DNA of 18,469 nucleotides from an uncultured Selenomonas sp. (GTDB lineage: Bacteria; Bacillota; Negativicutes; Selenomonadales; Selenomonadaceae), in assembly GCA_937915915.1 (NCBI GenBank), contig CALGGN010000388.1, forward strand, positions 1 through 18,469, in the 5' to 3' direction. The notes under the pieces are model-generated. The model had not been told where the DNA came from and made no database searches. It saw only the letters and a list, made by a program, of their open reading frames with translations. Made by a program: the position numbers and the translations under genes. Position 1 is the stretch's first letter; each line of letters opens with the position of its first letter. Below are positions 1 through 6,259 of this stretch, piece after piece.

Positions 1-421
1 ATCTCTGCACTAGAGGCCGAGACCCTCGCTTACGTGTGCGACGTCACGAGCGGGGACTTCTCTGCGTCAATCACCGGTAGCGACATCACGCTCGAGCGTG
101 ACGAGGAGGCCCTTGTCAAGGAAGCCGAGACCTTCCAGAGCCCCTATGCGTGGCCGCTGCGCCTGCTCTTCCACGATACGTTGCAGCCCAAGATGGACGT
201 GTCCTTTAGCGAGGAGATGCTCGCCGAGCTCGTCTCCCAGGCAGTCGATGCCTACAACAACGACGTACTCCCCACCGATGACGTCTTCGTGAGCTACGAC
301 GAGGTACAGGGAGCCTATGTGCTCAGCGGGTCAACCAGTGGCGAGGCCTTGGACGAGGAGGTCGTGCGCGAGGATGTGCTCGAGGCCGTGCGGGCAATGC
401 ATGCGAGCAGCCTGCCGGATC
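1..421 (+). CDS. Partial cell-wall protein with PG_binding_4 domain (L,D-transpeptidase/YoaR type), both ends missing
   Basis: Frame 1 is open from the first base, so the true start lies outside the window; the GTG at 34 is an internal valine. The readable part (about 140 residues) contains the pattern SPYAWPLRLLF, then a helical stretch, then TDDVFVSYDE with GAYVLSG and a short helix ending in EAVRAM. This layout is typical of the putative peptidoglycan-binding domain (PG_binding_4) found before YkuD L,D-transpeptidase domains in Coriobacteria and other Actinobacteria. Such proteins are membrane-anchored, act outside the cell and crosslink or bind peptidoglycan. No catalytic domain is visible. 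The frame continues to a stop at 498, but its last 25 codons are antisense to a different gene and lie past the junction at 417-422. The domain call rests on pattern recognition only. The foreign origin is inferred from the protein style and from the abrupt end. Confidence 0.6.
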
Positions 422-422
422 C
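417..422. other. Probable chimeric junction at a BamHI/Sau3AI site
   Basis: The sequence GGATCC lies exactly where two unrelated partial genes meet. To the left is a plus-strand cell-wall protein fragment. To the right is the 5' end of a minus-strand AAA ATPase. The ATPase reads correctly up to KVLTGI, whose last codon overlaps GATC; it then becomes RQAARMHC instead of the expected continuation into GKS. There is no other GATC between 1 and 417, and the window opens with ATC, so the left piece could be a single Sau3AI/MboI fragment. A ligation or assembly artefact is the simplest reading. Natural recombination remains possible. Confidence 0.55.
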
Positions 423-495
423 CCGTCAGCACTTTGATTTCGGGAGAATCCTTGCAAGCAAGCAGCCGTTTCATGTACAGCGGACGATCCATCAT
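420..495 (-). pseudogene. AAA_14/DUF4143-type ATPase, 5' fragment only
   Basis: The start ATG lies at 493-495 (a second ATG follows at 490-492), with GGAG in TGGAGTGACTCA upstream at good spacing. The first 26 residues read MMDRPLYMKR, LLACKDSPEI and KVLTGI. This closely follows the N-terminus of the large AAA_14 family of ATPases that carry a C-terminal DUF4143 domain, where the usual text is a tyrosine/leucine-rich helix, a KD/KP turn, then IKVLTGIRRxGKS (the P-loop). The gene is cut just before the Walker A lysine and serine, at the GGATCC site, so nothing catalytic remains. An in-frame upstream methionine at 526-528 was rejected because it overlaps the promoter and has no ribosome binding site. 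The family is abundant, often multicopy, and of unclear function. Confidence 0.6.
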
Positions 496-520
496 TGAGT
501 CACTCCATAAATTGATTTTC

Positions 521-537
521 GTATCCATTATATCATA
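521..537 (-). promoter_or_regulatory. Extended -10 promoter of the AAA_14 fragment
   Basis: On the minus strand the 17 bases TATGATATAATGGATAC contain TGATATAAT, a perfect extended -10 (TATAAT at 527-532). The -35 region is poor (TTTAAT-like), as is usual for extended -10 promoters. Transcription would begin near 520, giving a leader of about 25 bases before the ATG at 495. The same 17 bases occur in the rpiR promoter at 3766-3782. Confidence 0.6.
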
Positions 538-544
538 AAACCAT

Positions 545-572
545 AGATAATTAAAATAGATTTTAATTATCT
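545..572. repeat. Inverted repeat, 13-bp arms with 2-nt gap (candidate operator)
   Basis: AGATAATTAAAAT at 545-557 is followed by AG and then its exact reverse complement at 560-572. It overlaps the -35 region of the minus-strand ATPase promoter, so it could be an operator. It could also form a hairpin in the plus-strand transcript, but it has few G:C pairs. Confidence 0.6.
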
Positions 573-583
573 TAAAGTCATTA

Positions 584-609
584 TATAATTGATTTTAAAA
601 TCAATTATA
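584..609. repeat. Perfect 26-bp AT-rich palindrome (candidate operator)
   Basis: Bases 584-609 are a gapless perfect palindrome centred on TTTT/AAAA, with core AATTGATTTTAAAATCAATT. It lies about 12 bases beyond the first palindrome and upstream of the ATPase -35 region. Part of it (AATTGATTTT) recurs at 510-519 beside the transcription start. The arrangement suggests binding of a dimeric regulator, possibly with two or three sites. No regulator gene is visible nearby. Confidence 0.55.
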
Positions 610-616
610 CGAATAC

Positions 617-721
617 AAGGGAATTCGTTTCACCGGGGCGCAATATGCCTCTGCCCGTCAACAGGCGCTTGACTTCTCCGAAATCCCCCTGCAGTATCCC
701 ATGGAAGGAGAGATATTTTGA
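617..721 (+). pseudogene. Orphan C-terminal coding tail overlapping the ogt start
   Basis: The frame ending in TGA at 719-721 is open back to a stop at 596-598 but has no start codon with a ribosome binding site. From about 620 it reads like the end of a real protein: GIRFTGAQYASARQQ, then ALDFSEIPLQYP, then MEGEIF. Its stop overlaps the TTG start of the alkyltransferase (TTGA), the usual mark of translational coupling. Upstream, the text turns into AT-rich promoter sequence, so the body of the gene seems to have been lost or replaced. I do not recognise the protein family. It may also be chance coding potential in a leader. Confidence 0.35.
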
Positions 722-1203
722 CTGCTTTCACCTTTTACAAAAGCCCCTTTGGACTGCTGAAAATCGGCATTCAGAATGAAGAACTCGTCCACATCGGCAT
801 TGTGCCAAAGCAGGACGAGGCGCATCAGACGACCGCCCTGAGCGAAGAAGCTTTTGCCCAGCTGCAGGACTATTTTTCCGGTCGGCGCACCGAGTTTTCC
901 CTGCCGTACACATTGGTCGGCACTGAATTCCAGCGGCAGGTCTGGACCCAAATCGCAAAAATCCCCTACGGGCAGACCGCCACTTACAAGGACATCGCGC
1001 AGGCTGTCGGAAAACCGCGCGCCTTTCAGGCTACAGGCCGTGCCGTGGGAACCAACCCTCTTGCCATCATCATCCCCTGCCACCGTGTGGTCGGCGCGAA
1101 TGGAGATCTGACCGGCTATGCATTTGGACTGGAAATGAAAAAATCCCTATTGAAACTGGAATCAAGGCTTGCATTCGGAAAGCGAGATCATCCGGACACT
1201 TGA
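718..1203 (+). CDS. ogt: Methylated-DNA--protein-cysteine S-methyltransferase (O6-alkylguanine-DNA alkyltransferase)
   Basis: A 161-residue suicide DNA-repair protein that moves the alkyl group from O6-alkylguanine (or O4-alkylthymine) to its own cysteine. The N-terminal RNase-H-like domain covers about residues 1-70. The C-terminal DNA-binding domain has a winged helix (TYKDIAQAVGKP, 89-100), the arginine finger in GRAVGTNP (about 107-114) and the active-site motif IIPCHRVVG with Cys121. Length and motifs match Ogt/AdaB. The start is TTG at 718, chosen because GGAAGGAGAG lies 7 bases upstream; the nearby ATG at 701 is out of frame. The start overlaps the stop of an orphan coding tail. The gene ends just before a strong hairpin shared with the convergent PTS operon. 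The last 10 residues are a non-conserved tail. Confidence 0.95.
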   Translation: MTAFTFYKSPFGLLKIGIQNEELVHIGIVPKQDEAHQTTALSEEAFAQLQDYFSGRRTEFSLPYTLVGTEFQRQVWTQIAKIPYGQTATYKDIAQAVGKPRAFQATGRAVGTNPLAIIIPCHRVVGANGDLTGYAFGLEMKKSLLKLESRLAFGKRDHPDT

Positions 1204-1234
1204 TGTGCAAGAATAGACGCTTGCTCCGACAGCA

Positions 1235-1274
1235 AATAAGGACGCCTCGCGGTCAGCCGCGAGGCGTCCTTATT
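1235..1274. terminator. Bidirectional hairpin terminator, perfect 18-bp stem
   Basis: Left arm 1235-1252 and right arm 1257-1274 are exact complements around the loop TCAG. The centre is GC-rich (GACGCCTCGCGG) and the ends are AATAAG/CTTATT, giving short T-containing tails in both directions. It sits between convergent ogt and the mannose-type PTS operon. Confidence 0.85.
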
Positions 1275-1346
1275 CTTGGAAACATAATGGAAATGTATAT
1301 GCTATCTGCCGATCCAAATGGAGAAGAACCGACAGGCACAGGCCGA

Positions 1347-2168
1347 TTATGCGAAGAGTCCTACTGCATAGCCCGCGATGCCGATGGCAAAGAGGCCGAG
1401 GATGATGATCAGCGGATTTACGCCCTTCTTCAGGAAGTACATGCACGCGAAGGTCATCAGGAGAGGAACGATGCCGGGCATCAGGCTGTCCAGGATGGAC
1501 TGCAGCGTGGTCACCACATGCTCGCCCGCGCTGTTGTCGTACTCGGAAAGCACCAGCGGCATGTTGACCGTGGTCCACTTCGCAACGAGAGCGCCCATGA
1601 CCAGAAGACCAAGCACGGAAGAGCCTTCCGTGAGATAGCGCATCTTGTTGCCGCCGACCTCGTTGACCAGCTCCGTGCCCTTCTCGTAGCCGTACATAAC
1701 GCCGTACCAGTTGGTGGCAAGACGGATCGCGTTGAACGCGATGAAGAAGATCAACGGACCGATGATGCTGCCCGTCAGCGCAATGCCTGCGCCGAGAGCC
1801 GCGAGCACCGGACGGAGCGTGCCCCAGAAAATAGGATCGCCGACACCGGCCAAAGGCCCGATCAGACCGACCTTGACGCCGGACAGCGTCTGCGGCGTGA
1901 TATCCGCGCCATTTGCGCGCTTTTCTTCCATAGCTGCGATGATGCCCATGATCGGCGTCGCAAGGAACGGCTGTGTGTTGAAGAATTCCAGATGACGCTG
2001 CAAGGCCATCTTGAGCTCATCGCCTGTGTAGAGCTTCTTGAGTGCCGGAATCAGGGACACGCAGAAGCCGATTGCCTGCATACGCTCGAAGTTGAAGGAG
2101 CCGAGCAGGAAATTGGAACGAATAAAAATCGAAACAAGATCGCTTTTGGTAAGCTTTTTCTCTGCCAT
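1347..2168 (-). CDS. PTS mannose/fructose/sorbose family, IID component
   Basis: A 273-residue membrane subunit that, with IIC, forms the sugar-translocating channel of a mannose-family phosphotransferase system. It starts MAEKKLTKSDL, as most ManZ/AgaD proteins do, and contains the family hallmarks LGSFNFERMQ, FFNTQPF, GVKVGLIGPLAGVGDP and FNAIRLATNWYG. Hydrophobic segments in the C-terminal half (from about residue 180) end in a membrane helix at the extreme C-terminus. AGGAGG lies about 8 bases before ATG 2168, and the gene follows IIC with a 22-base gap, so they form one operon. It is the last gene, and its transcript would end at the 1235-1274 hairpin. The family is certain; the sugar (mannose, sorbose, hexosamine or another) cannot be read from this subunit. 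Confidence 0.93.
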   Translation of the reverse strand: MAEKKLTKSDLVSIFIRSNFLLGSFNFERMQAIGFCVSLIPALKKLYTGDELKMALQRHLEFFNTQPFLATPIMGIIAAMEEKRANGADITPQTLSGVKVGLIGPLAGVGDPIFWGTLRPVLAALGAGIALTGSIIGPLIFFIAFNAIRLATNWYGVMYGYEKGTELVNEVGGNKMRYLTEGSSVLGLLVMGALVAKWTTVNMPLVLSEYDNSAGEHVVTTLQSILDSLMPGIVPLLMTFACMYFLKKGVNPLIIILGLFAIGIAGYAVGLFA

Positions 2169-2190
2169 TGTACTTTTCCTCCTCGCTTTC

Positions 2191-2994
2191 TTACATCAAA
2201 TCCGAATCGTCAATGTCACCGAGCGGATCGCTGGAAGCGCCGCCGCCATGCGATGCCGCATTGAGCTCAGCCTGCAGGCCCTTGATATGGAAGTAGGCGC
2301 AGATCAGACCGACGGCACCGAAGCCGATGAGGTTGATATTCGTGAAGACTGCCAGAAGGAAGCCAAGGAAGAAATACGGCATGAGCGCACGGGCGTTCAT
2401 CATGTTGATGACCATCGCATAACCTACGACCACGATGAAGCCGCCGGATACCTGCAGACCGCGGGTAATGACCTCAGGGATGGAGCTCAACATGGCATTG
2501 ACCGTATCCGTGCCGGCAACGATAGCGACCAGAGCCGCCGGAACCGCCACGCGGATGCCCTGCAGAAGCAGACCGCCGACATGGCACATCTCGATGCCGA
2601 ACATGTTGCCCTCGGCAGCGAACTTATCTGCCAAGTGCTGGAAGAACACGGTGATCGTACGAACGAAGATCGTCAGAACCTGACCTGCGGCAGCCAAGGG
2701 AACCGCAAGCGCGATACCTGCGCCGATGCTCTGATGCCCGATGATGACGAGGATTGCCGACACCACCGAGGCCAAGGCCGCGTCCGGAGCCATCGCGGCG
2801 CCGACGTTCATCCAGCCCAGAGCCAGCATCTCCAGCGTACCGCCCAGGATAATACCGGTTGTCATATCACCAAGAACCATGCCTACCAGCGTGCAGGCCA
2901 CCAGCGGACGATGGAACTGCGCCTCATCGACGACGCTCGCCATACCTGCGACTGCTGCAACAACAATCAAAAGAATAAATTGTACCGTTGTCAT
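2191..2994 (-). CDS. PTS mannose/fructose/sorbose family, IIC component
   Basis: A 267-residue polytopic membrane protein, partner of the downstream IID. It has the family-typical opening TTVQFILLIVVAAV, the early motif DEAQFHRPLVACTLVG, then GDMTTGIILGGTLEMLALGWMNVGAAMAPD shortened here to its key parts GGTLEMLALGW and GAAMAPD, all characteristic of ManY-like IIC. Several long hydrophobic helices follow. The hydrophilic C-terminal tail (GGGASSDPLGDIDDSDLM) is rich in Gly, Ser and Asp and is probably cytoplasmic. The start ATG at 2994 is preceded by GAGAGGTG. A 106-base gap with a 10-bp hairpin separates it from IIB, unlike the tight 22-base gap to IID, so the IIB and IIC/IID levels may differ. 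Confidence 0.92.
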   Translation of the reverse strand: MTTVQFILLIVVAAVAGMASVVDEAQFHRPLVACTLVGMVLGDMTTGIILGGTLEMLALGWMNVGAAMAPDAALASVVSAILVIIGHQSIGAGIALAVPLAAAGQVLTIFVRTITVFFQHLADKFAAEGNMFGIEMCHVGGLLLQGIRVAVPAALVAIVAGTDTVNAMLSSIPEVITRGLQVSGGFIVVVGYAMVINMMNARALMPYFFLGFLLAVFTNINLIGFGAVGLICAYFHIKGLQAELNAASHGGGASSDPLGDIDDSDLM

Positions 2995-3047
2995 GATGTT
3001 GTAACACCTCTCTATTCACTTGTATAAAATAATAACGAATTGCCCTT

Positions 3048-3073
3048 GCGGCCGCAGCTTCACCTGCAGCCGC
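3048..3073 (-). promoter_or_regulatory. Intercistronic 10-bp hairpin between IIB and IIC genes
   Basis: In the operon transcript (minus strand) GCGGCUGCAG pairs fully with CUGCGGCCGC (one G-U) around a 6-base loop. No T-run follows, so it is unlikely to be an efficient terminator. It is better placed to act as an mRNA-processing or stability element that sets the ratio of soluble IIB to membrane IIC/IID. Confidence 0.5.
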
Positions 3074-3100
3074 GAATCAACTTCTCACAATCAGAGCTCT

Positions 3101-3592
3101 TTATGCAAGGCCCTTTGCCTTCAAGGCTTCCATGAGGTCGCCCTTCGGCTCGTTCGCCAGCTTGCGGATCTCCACCTCGATGCCCATGTCCACGAGCTCC
3201 AGCAGAGCCTTGACATCCTGCGGGCTGACCGCCACGGCGCTGGAGATCATCGTATCTCCGTCCTTGAAGCACTTTCCGCCGAGGTTGACCGACTTGAAGG
3301 GGATGCCGCCCTTCACGGCGCGCACCACATCCGTCGGATTCGTGAACAGGAAGAGCGTCTTGAACGCATCGTACTTCGGATCCTTATAGGCCTCCACTGC
3401 CTTGTCCACCGGCACCACATAGGCCTTCAGCCCGGGAGGAACCACCTGCAGCAAGAGCTTCTTGCGCATCGTGTCCTGTGCCACCTCGTCACTGCAGCAC
3501 ATGATGCGGTTGCAGCCCGTGACCTTTGCCCAGACCGTTGCCACCTGTCCATGGATCAAGCGGTCATCAATACGGCAAAATGCGATTTCCAT
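3101..3592 (-). CDS. PTS mannose/fructose/sorbose family, IIB component
   Basis: A 163-residue cytoplasmic phosphocarrier. It opens MEIAFCRIDDRLIHGQV, in which His14 is the phosphorylated residue of the mannose-family IIB. Other family signatures are SVNLGGKCFKDGD (pattern NxGGxxFKxG) and IEVEIRKLANEP near the C-terminus. The chosen start, ATG 3592, places this motif at the N-terminus as in the family and has AAAGGGG about 10 bases upstream; an in-frame ATG at 3613 lacks a good site. It is the first gene of the IIB-IIC-IID operon. No mannose-type IIA domain is fused to it or encoded nearby, so its phosphate must come from a IIA made elsewhere. Confidence 0.93.
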   Translation of the reverse strand: MEIAFCRIDDRLIHGQVATVWAKVTGCNRIMCCSDEVAQDTMRKKLLLQVVPPGLKAYVVPVDKAVEAYKDPKYDAFKTLFLFTNPTDVVRAVKGGIPFKSVNLGGKCFKDGDTMISSAVAVSPQDVKALLELVDMGIEVEIRKLANEPKGDLMEALKAKGLA

Positions 3593-3677
3593 AATAACAA
3601 TACCCCTTTCCATTATGAGAGTCTCAAAAGGCATCCGCATGTTCTCCCCACGCAGCGCCTTTCCCTGAACAATTCAC

Positions 3678-3706
3678 ATTCTACGCGGAAAGCCTTCCCA
3701 ATCCAA
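3678..3706 (-). promoter_or_regulatory. Promoter of the mannose-type PTS operon
   Basis: On the minus strand TTGGAT (3701-3706) and TAGAAT (3678-3683) are separated by 17 bases. Transcription would start near 3671, giving a leader of about 80 bases before the IIB start. The spacer holds a short GGAA..TTCC dyad. Confidence 0.55.
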
Positions 3707-3714
3707 CTGTAATC

Positions 3715-3751
3715 TGTCATGAAATTTTCATTTTTCAAATGACAAATGTCA
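3715..3751. promoter_or_regulatory. Candidate operator cluster between the divergent PTS and rpiR genes
   Basis: Two small dyads sit side by side: ATGAAA-T-TTTCAT (3719-3731) and TGACA-AA-TGTCA (3740-3751). In addition TGTCAT (3715-3720) is the inverse of ATGACA (3739-3744). RpiR-type regulators bind short dyads of this kind, and the second lies at the -35 position of the rpiR promoter. This is inference from position and symmetry only. Confidence 0.35.
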
Positions 3752-3765
3752 CTTTCTCCCGTAAA

Positions 3766-3782
3766 TATGATATAATGGATAC
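3766..3782 (+). promoter_or_regulatory. Extended -10 promoter of the rpiR-type regulator
   Basis: TGATATAAT (TATAAT at 3771-3776) is a perfect extended -10; the -35 region (about 3748-3753) is weak. Transcription would start near 3783, about 28 bases before the regulator ATG. The surrounding 17 bases are identical to those at the minus-strand ATPase promoter at 521-537. Confidence 0.65.
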
Positions 3783-3810
3783 TGTCAATTTGCGCCTTAG
3801 GAGGGTAGCT

Positions 3811-4674
3811 ATGCGCCTTTTGAAAGAGATGCAGGAGCAGGAACGCTTTTCGCAGACCGAATCCGGCATCATACAATACATCATGGAACACCCGCGGGAA
3901 ATCCCCGACCTCTCGATCCGCGACCTCTCGGAGCGCACCTATACCAGCCCTGCTGCCATCTTCCGGCTCTGCCAGAAACTCAAGCTCAAGGGGTATACGG
4001 AATTCAAGATCAAGCTCATCAGCGAAATGGCCCGTGTGAATCCCGGAGAGGGACGCATTGTCCGCCGCCCGATCACGGACAAGGACCGCCCCGACGATGT
4101 CATCCGCAAGATGGCCGCGCTGGAAATCGAAGCCATCGAGGAAACGCGGAACGAAATCGACCTGACGCAGCTGGAGCGCGTGGCAGACTGGCTGGACGAG
4201 GCAAAGAATATCGACTTCTATGCCTTTGACGCCAACTACTGCATCGCCCAGTTGGCGGCCTACAACCTCTGGCAGATCAAGAAGCACCCCGTCGTGAGCT
4301 TCGCCATGAACAGCCAGCTCGCCCAAGCCCTGAACTCCGACAAGGAGCATGTGGCAATCATCCTGAGCCGCAGCGGGGAGAACCGGCGCCTGATCGCCAT
4401 CGCGAAAATCCTGAAAAAGCGCGGCGTGAAAACCATACTGTTCACCGTCAAAAAAGGATCGACCCTCTCACACTTCGCGGACGAGTTCATGTACGTCGCC
4501 AATACGGCGGATTATCTGGATATGGGAGGCTTCATCTTCAGCGCGGGTGTGAAATATTATCTGGACACCTTGTTTGGACTGCTGCTTGCCCGGCATTATG
4601 ACGAAATGACCGCATTCTATGACTCCTTCGAGGATGTCCTGGGACGCATGGATGACCCCCATCGGCTGTGGTAG
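3811..4674 (+). CDS. RpiR/MurR-family transcriptional regulator (HTH + SIS domains)
   Basis: A 287-residue cytoplasmic regulator. Residues about 1-75 form the HTH_6 domain: FSQTESGIIQYIMEHP, LSIRDLSERTYTSPAAIFRLCQKLKLKGYTEFK in outline, with the TSPAAIFRLCQKL recognition helix. Residues about 120-260 form a SIS phosphosugar-binding domain, seen in the pattern VAIILSRSGENRRLIAIAK followed by GVKTILFT. Family members sense sugar phosphates. ATG 3811 was chosen because TTAGGAGGG lies 7 bases upstream; the 24 extra in-frame codons before it cover the promoter. It lies between two PTS operons, divergent from the mannose-type and codirectional with the cellobiose-type, so it probably regulates one or both. 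No obvious terminator follows, and the downstream operon has its own promoter. Confidence 0.92.
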   Translation: MRLLKEMQEQERFSQTESGIIQYIMEHPREIPDLSIRDLSERTYTSPAAIFRLCQKLKLKGYTEFKIKLISEMARVNPGEGRIVRRPITDKDRPDDVIRKMAALEIEAIEETRNEIDLTQLERVADWLDEAKNIDFYAFDANYCIAQLAAYNLWQIKKHPVVSFAMNSQLAQALNSDKEHVAIILSRSGENRRLIAIAKILKKRGVKTILFTVKKGSTLSHFADEFMYVANTADYLDMGGFIFSAGVKYYLDTLFGLLLARHYDEMTAFYDSFEDVLGRMDDPHRLW

Positions 4675-4779
4675 CGGCAGCAGCGGCGCACAGCTTGTCC
4701 AAGGTCTGAAACATTGTTTTGTTTTTTGCTCCCATTTCCCGCTTTTTTTGAAACGCCATTCCATCTTGTTTGCTATCTA

Positions 4780-4808
4780 TTGATTCTTGCTTTGTCATAT
4801 AGTATATT
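4780..4808 (+). promoter_or_regulatory. Promoter of the cellobiose-type PTS / GH1 operon
   Basis: TTGATT (4780-4785) and TATATT (4803-4808) are spaced by 17 bases. Transcription would begin near 4815 with a leader of about 90 bases. TTTGTCAT at 4791-4798, in the spacer, is the inverse of ATGACAAA at 3739-3746 in the regulator's own promoter. That may be a shared operator half or chance. Confidence 0.55.
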
Positions 4809-4903
4809 AAGATTGTCGAAAGGACATGGCTGCCTGCCAGCGCGCGGCAGACGGCAAAGAGCACTTATCTACTGCGAAATTTTATCAAAAAAGGGGAATC
4901 GAA

Positions 4904-6208
4904 ATGTCAAAACAAGAAATGTTCGACAAGTTCATCGAGTTCATGGCTCGATTTGCCGAAATCAAGGCAGTCGCAGCCCTGCGCGATGGTTTCATCATGA
5001 CGACGCCGTTCACGATTTGCGGTTCGGTGTTCCTGCTGATCGCGAATCTGCCGATCCCGGGCTATCCGGAGTTCATGGCCGGTGTGTTCGGACCGAACTG
5101 GACCGACCCGCTCAACGCGGTGGCCGGCGGTACCTTCAGCATTCTCGGACTCATTGCCGTACTCACCATCACCTATAAATTCGTGGAAGCGGAAGGCTGC
5201 GACGCCATCATGGCCTCTGTGCTGGCGCTCTCCACTTTCGTCATATTGCTGCCTCCGACGGTCGCTGCGGAAGGCGGCGCAGAGGTCGGCAATATCATCC
5301 CGAAGCTCTGGGCCGGCAGCAACGGCGTTATCACCGCTATCCTTGTCGCCTTCCTGACTTCCTATGTGGTCTGCTACTGCGAAAAGAACCACATCGGCAT
5401 CAAGATGCCGGCATCCGTCCCGGGCGGTGTGGTCAAAGCCTTCGAGGCTCTGACGCCGGGCATGATCCTCTTCACGATTGCCGCAGTTCTCTACGGTGTC
5501 TGCCACTTCGCAGGCGCAACAACCGTGCCTGAGCTGATTTTCACCGTCATCCAGACCCCGCTGCAGGGACTTTCCGATACCATCGTCGGCGGCTCGGTCT
5601 TCTCGCTGCTCATGACCATCCTCTTCTGGGCCGGTGTGCATGGCCCGAACGTGGTCGGCGGCATCCTGAATCCGCTGATGATCGCAAACTCTTTGGAAAA
5701 CCAGCAGATCTTGGATGCAGGTATGCAGCTCCTTGGAAATCCTTCGGCCCACATCATGACGATACAGGTCACCGATACACTCATCAAGCCGGGCGGATGC
5801 GGCGCGACCTTCGGCCTGCTCATCGCAAGCTATCTCGTAGCCCGTTCCCAGCAGATGAAGTCCATCACAAAGCTCGCCACGGTTCCCGGCCTCTTCAATA
5901 TCAATGAGCCGGTCATCTTCGGCCTGCCGATCGTATTCAATCCCTACATGCTCGTTCCTTTCTGCCTTGCGCAGCTTTCCTGCCTCATCATCGTCTACAT
6001 GTCCATTTCCATCGGCTTCATGGCTCCCTTCGGAGCAATCCAGGTTCCCTGGACCACGCCGCCGATCATCGCCGGTTTCCTCATGAACGGCTGGCAGGGC
6101 GCTGTCGTGCAGATTGCCTGCCTTGCAGCCTCCACCGCCATCTACTTCCCGTTCGTCAAAGTGCAGGACAATGCCTTCGTAAAGGACGAGCAGGAGGAAG
6201 CCGCATAA
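4904..6208 (+). CDS. celB: PTS lactose/cellobiose family, IIC component
   Basis: A 434-residue membrane transporter of the glucose superfamily, lactose/N,N'-diacetylchitobiose/beta-glucoside branch. It starts MSKQEMFDKFIEFMARFAEIK and continues LRDGFIMTTPFTICGSVFLL, typical of CelB/ChbC. Diagnostic patterns are FWAGVHGPNVVGGILNPL and FNINEPVIFGLPIVFNPY; the Glu in NEPVIFG is the sugar-binding position in ChbC-type structures. About ten hydrophobic segments are visible. An in-frame ATG at 4826 would add 26 residues, but ATG 4904 has AAAAGGGG at good spacing and gives the family's usual N-terminus. IIB and IIA follow in the same orientation, forming a complete three-gene permease with all domains as separate proteins, as in cel/chb systems. 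Confidence 0.93.
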   Translation: MSKQEMFDKFIEFMARFAEIKAVAALRDGFIMTTPFTICGSVFLLIANLPIPGYPEFMAGVFGPNWTDPLNAVAGGTFSILGLIAVLTITYKFVEAEGCDAIMASVLALSTFVILLPPTVAAEGGAEVGNIIPKLWAGSNGVITAILVAFLTSYVVCYCEKNHIGIKMPASVPGGVVKAFEALTPGMILFTIAAVLYGVCHFAGATTVPELIFTVIQTPLQGLSDTIVGGSVFSLLMTILFWAGVHGPNVVGGILNPLMIANSLENQQILDAGMQLLGNPSAHIMTIQVTDTLIKPGGCGATFGLLIASYLVARSQQMKSITKLATVPGLFNINEPVIFGLPIVFNPYMLVPFCLAQLSCLIIVYMSISIGFMAPFGAIQVPWTTPPIIAGFLMNGWQGAVVQIACLAASTAIYFPFVKVQDNAFVKDEQEEAA

Positions 6209-6259
6209 CATGCGAGGATTTCCAAATTTCCATATAATTTTATGAAGGGGTGTTTCATC

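Noticed and set aside
34..498. Reading the plus-strand frame up to the stop at 498 as one real protein
   Set aside because: The last 25 codons are antisense to the AAA ATPase start and lie past the junction at 417-422; the tail HFDFGRILASKQPF is not part of the cell-wall domain.
621..626. EcoRI site GAATTC as a second artificial junction
   Set aside because: It lies near the change from AT-rich DNA to coding-like sequence, but no gene is visibly cut at the site itself and a 6-base site occurs often by chance.
1200..2264. A 354-codon plus-strand frame across the terminator and the IID gene
   Set aside because: It reads through a hairpin terminator and opposite IID, has no ribosome binding site and a low-complexity charged composition.
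4740..4760. Possible catabolite-responsive element near TTGAAACGCC upstream of the cellobiose-type operon
   Set aside because: The CG is one position off the cre consensus and the right half does not match.
4791..4798. TTTGTCAT as a shared RpiR operator with 3739-3746
   Set aside because: An 8-base match between two regions of about 150 bases is expected nearly once by chance, so it is noted in the promoter entries but not claimed as a finding.
4826..4903. ATG 4826 as start of the cellobiose-type IIC
   Set aside because: GGAC is only 2 bases before it, and the extra 26 residues are not IIC-like. ATG 4904 has a proper AGGGG site and the usual family N-terminus.
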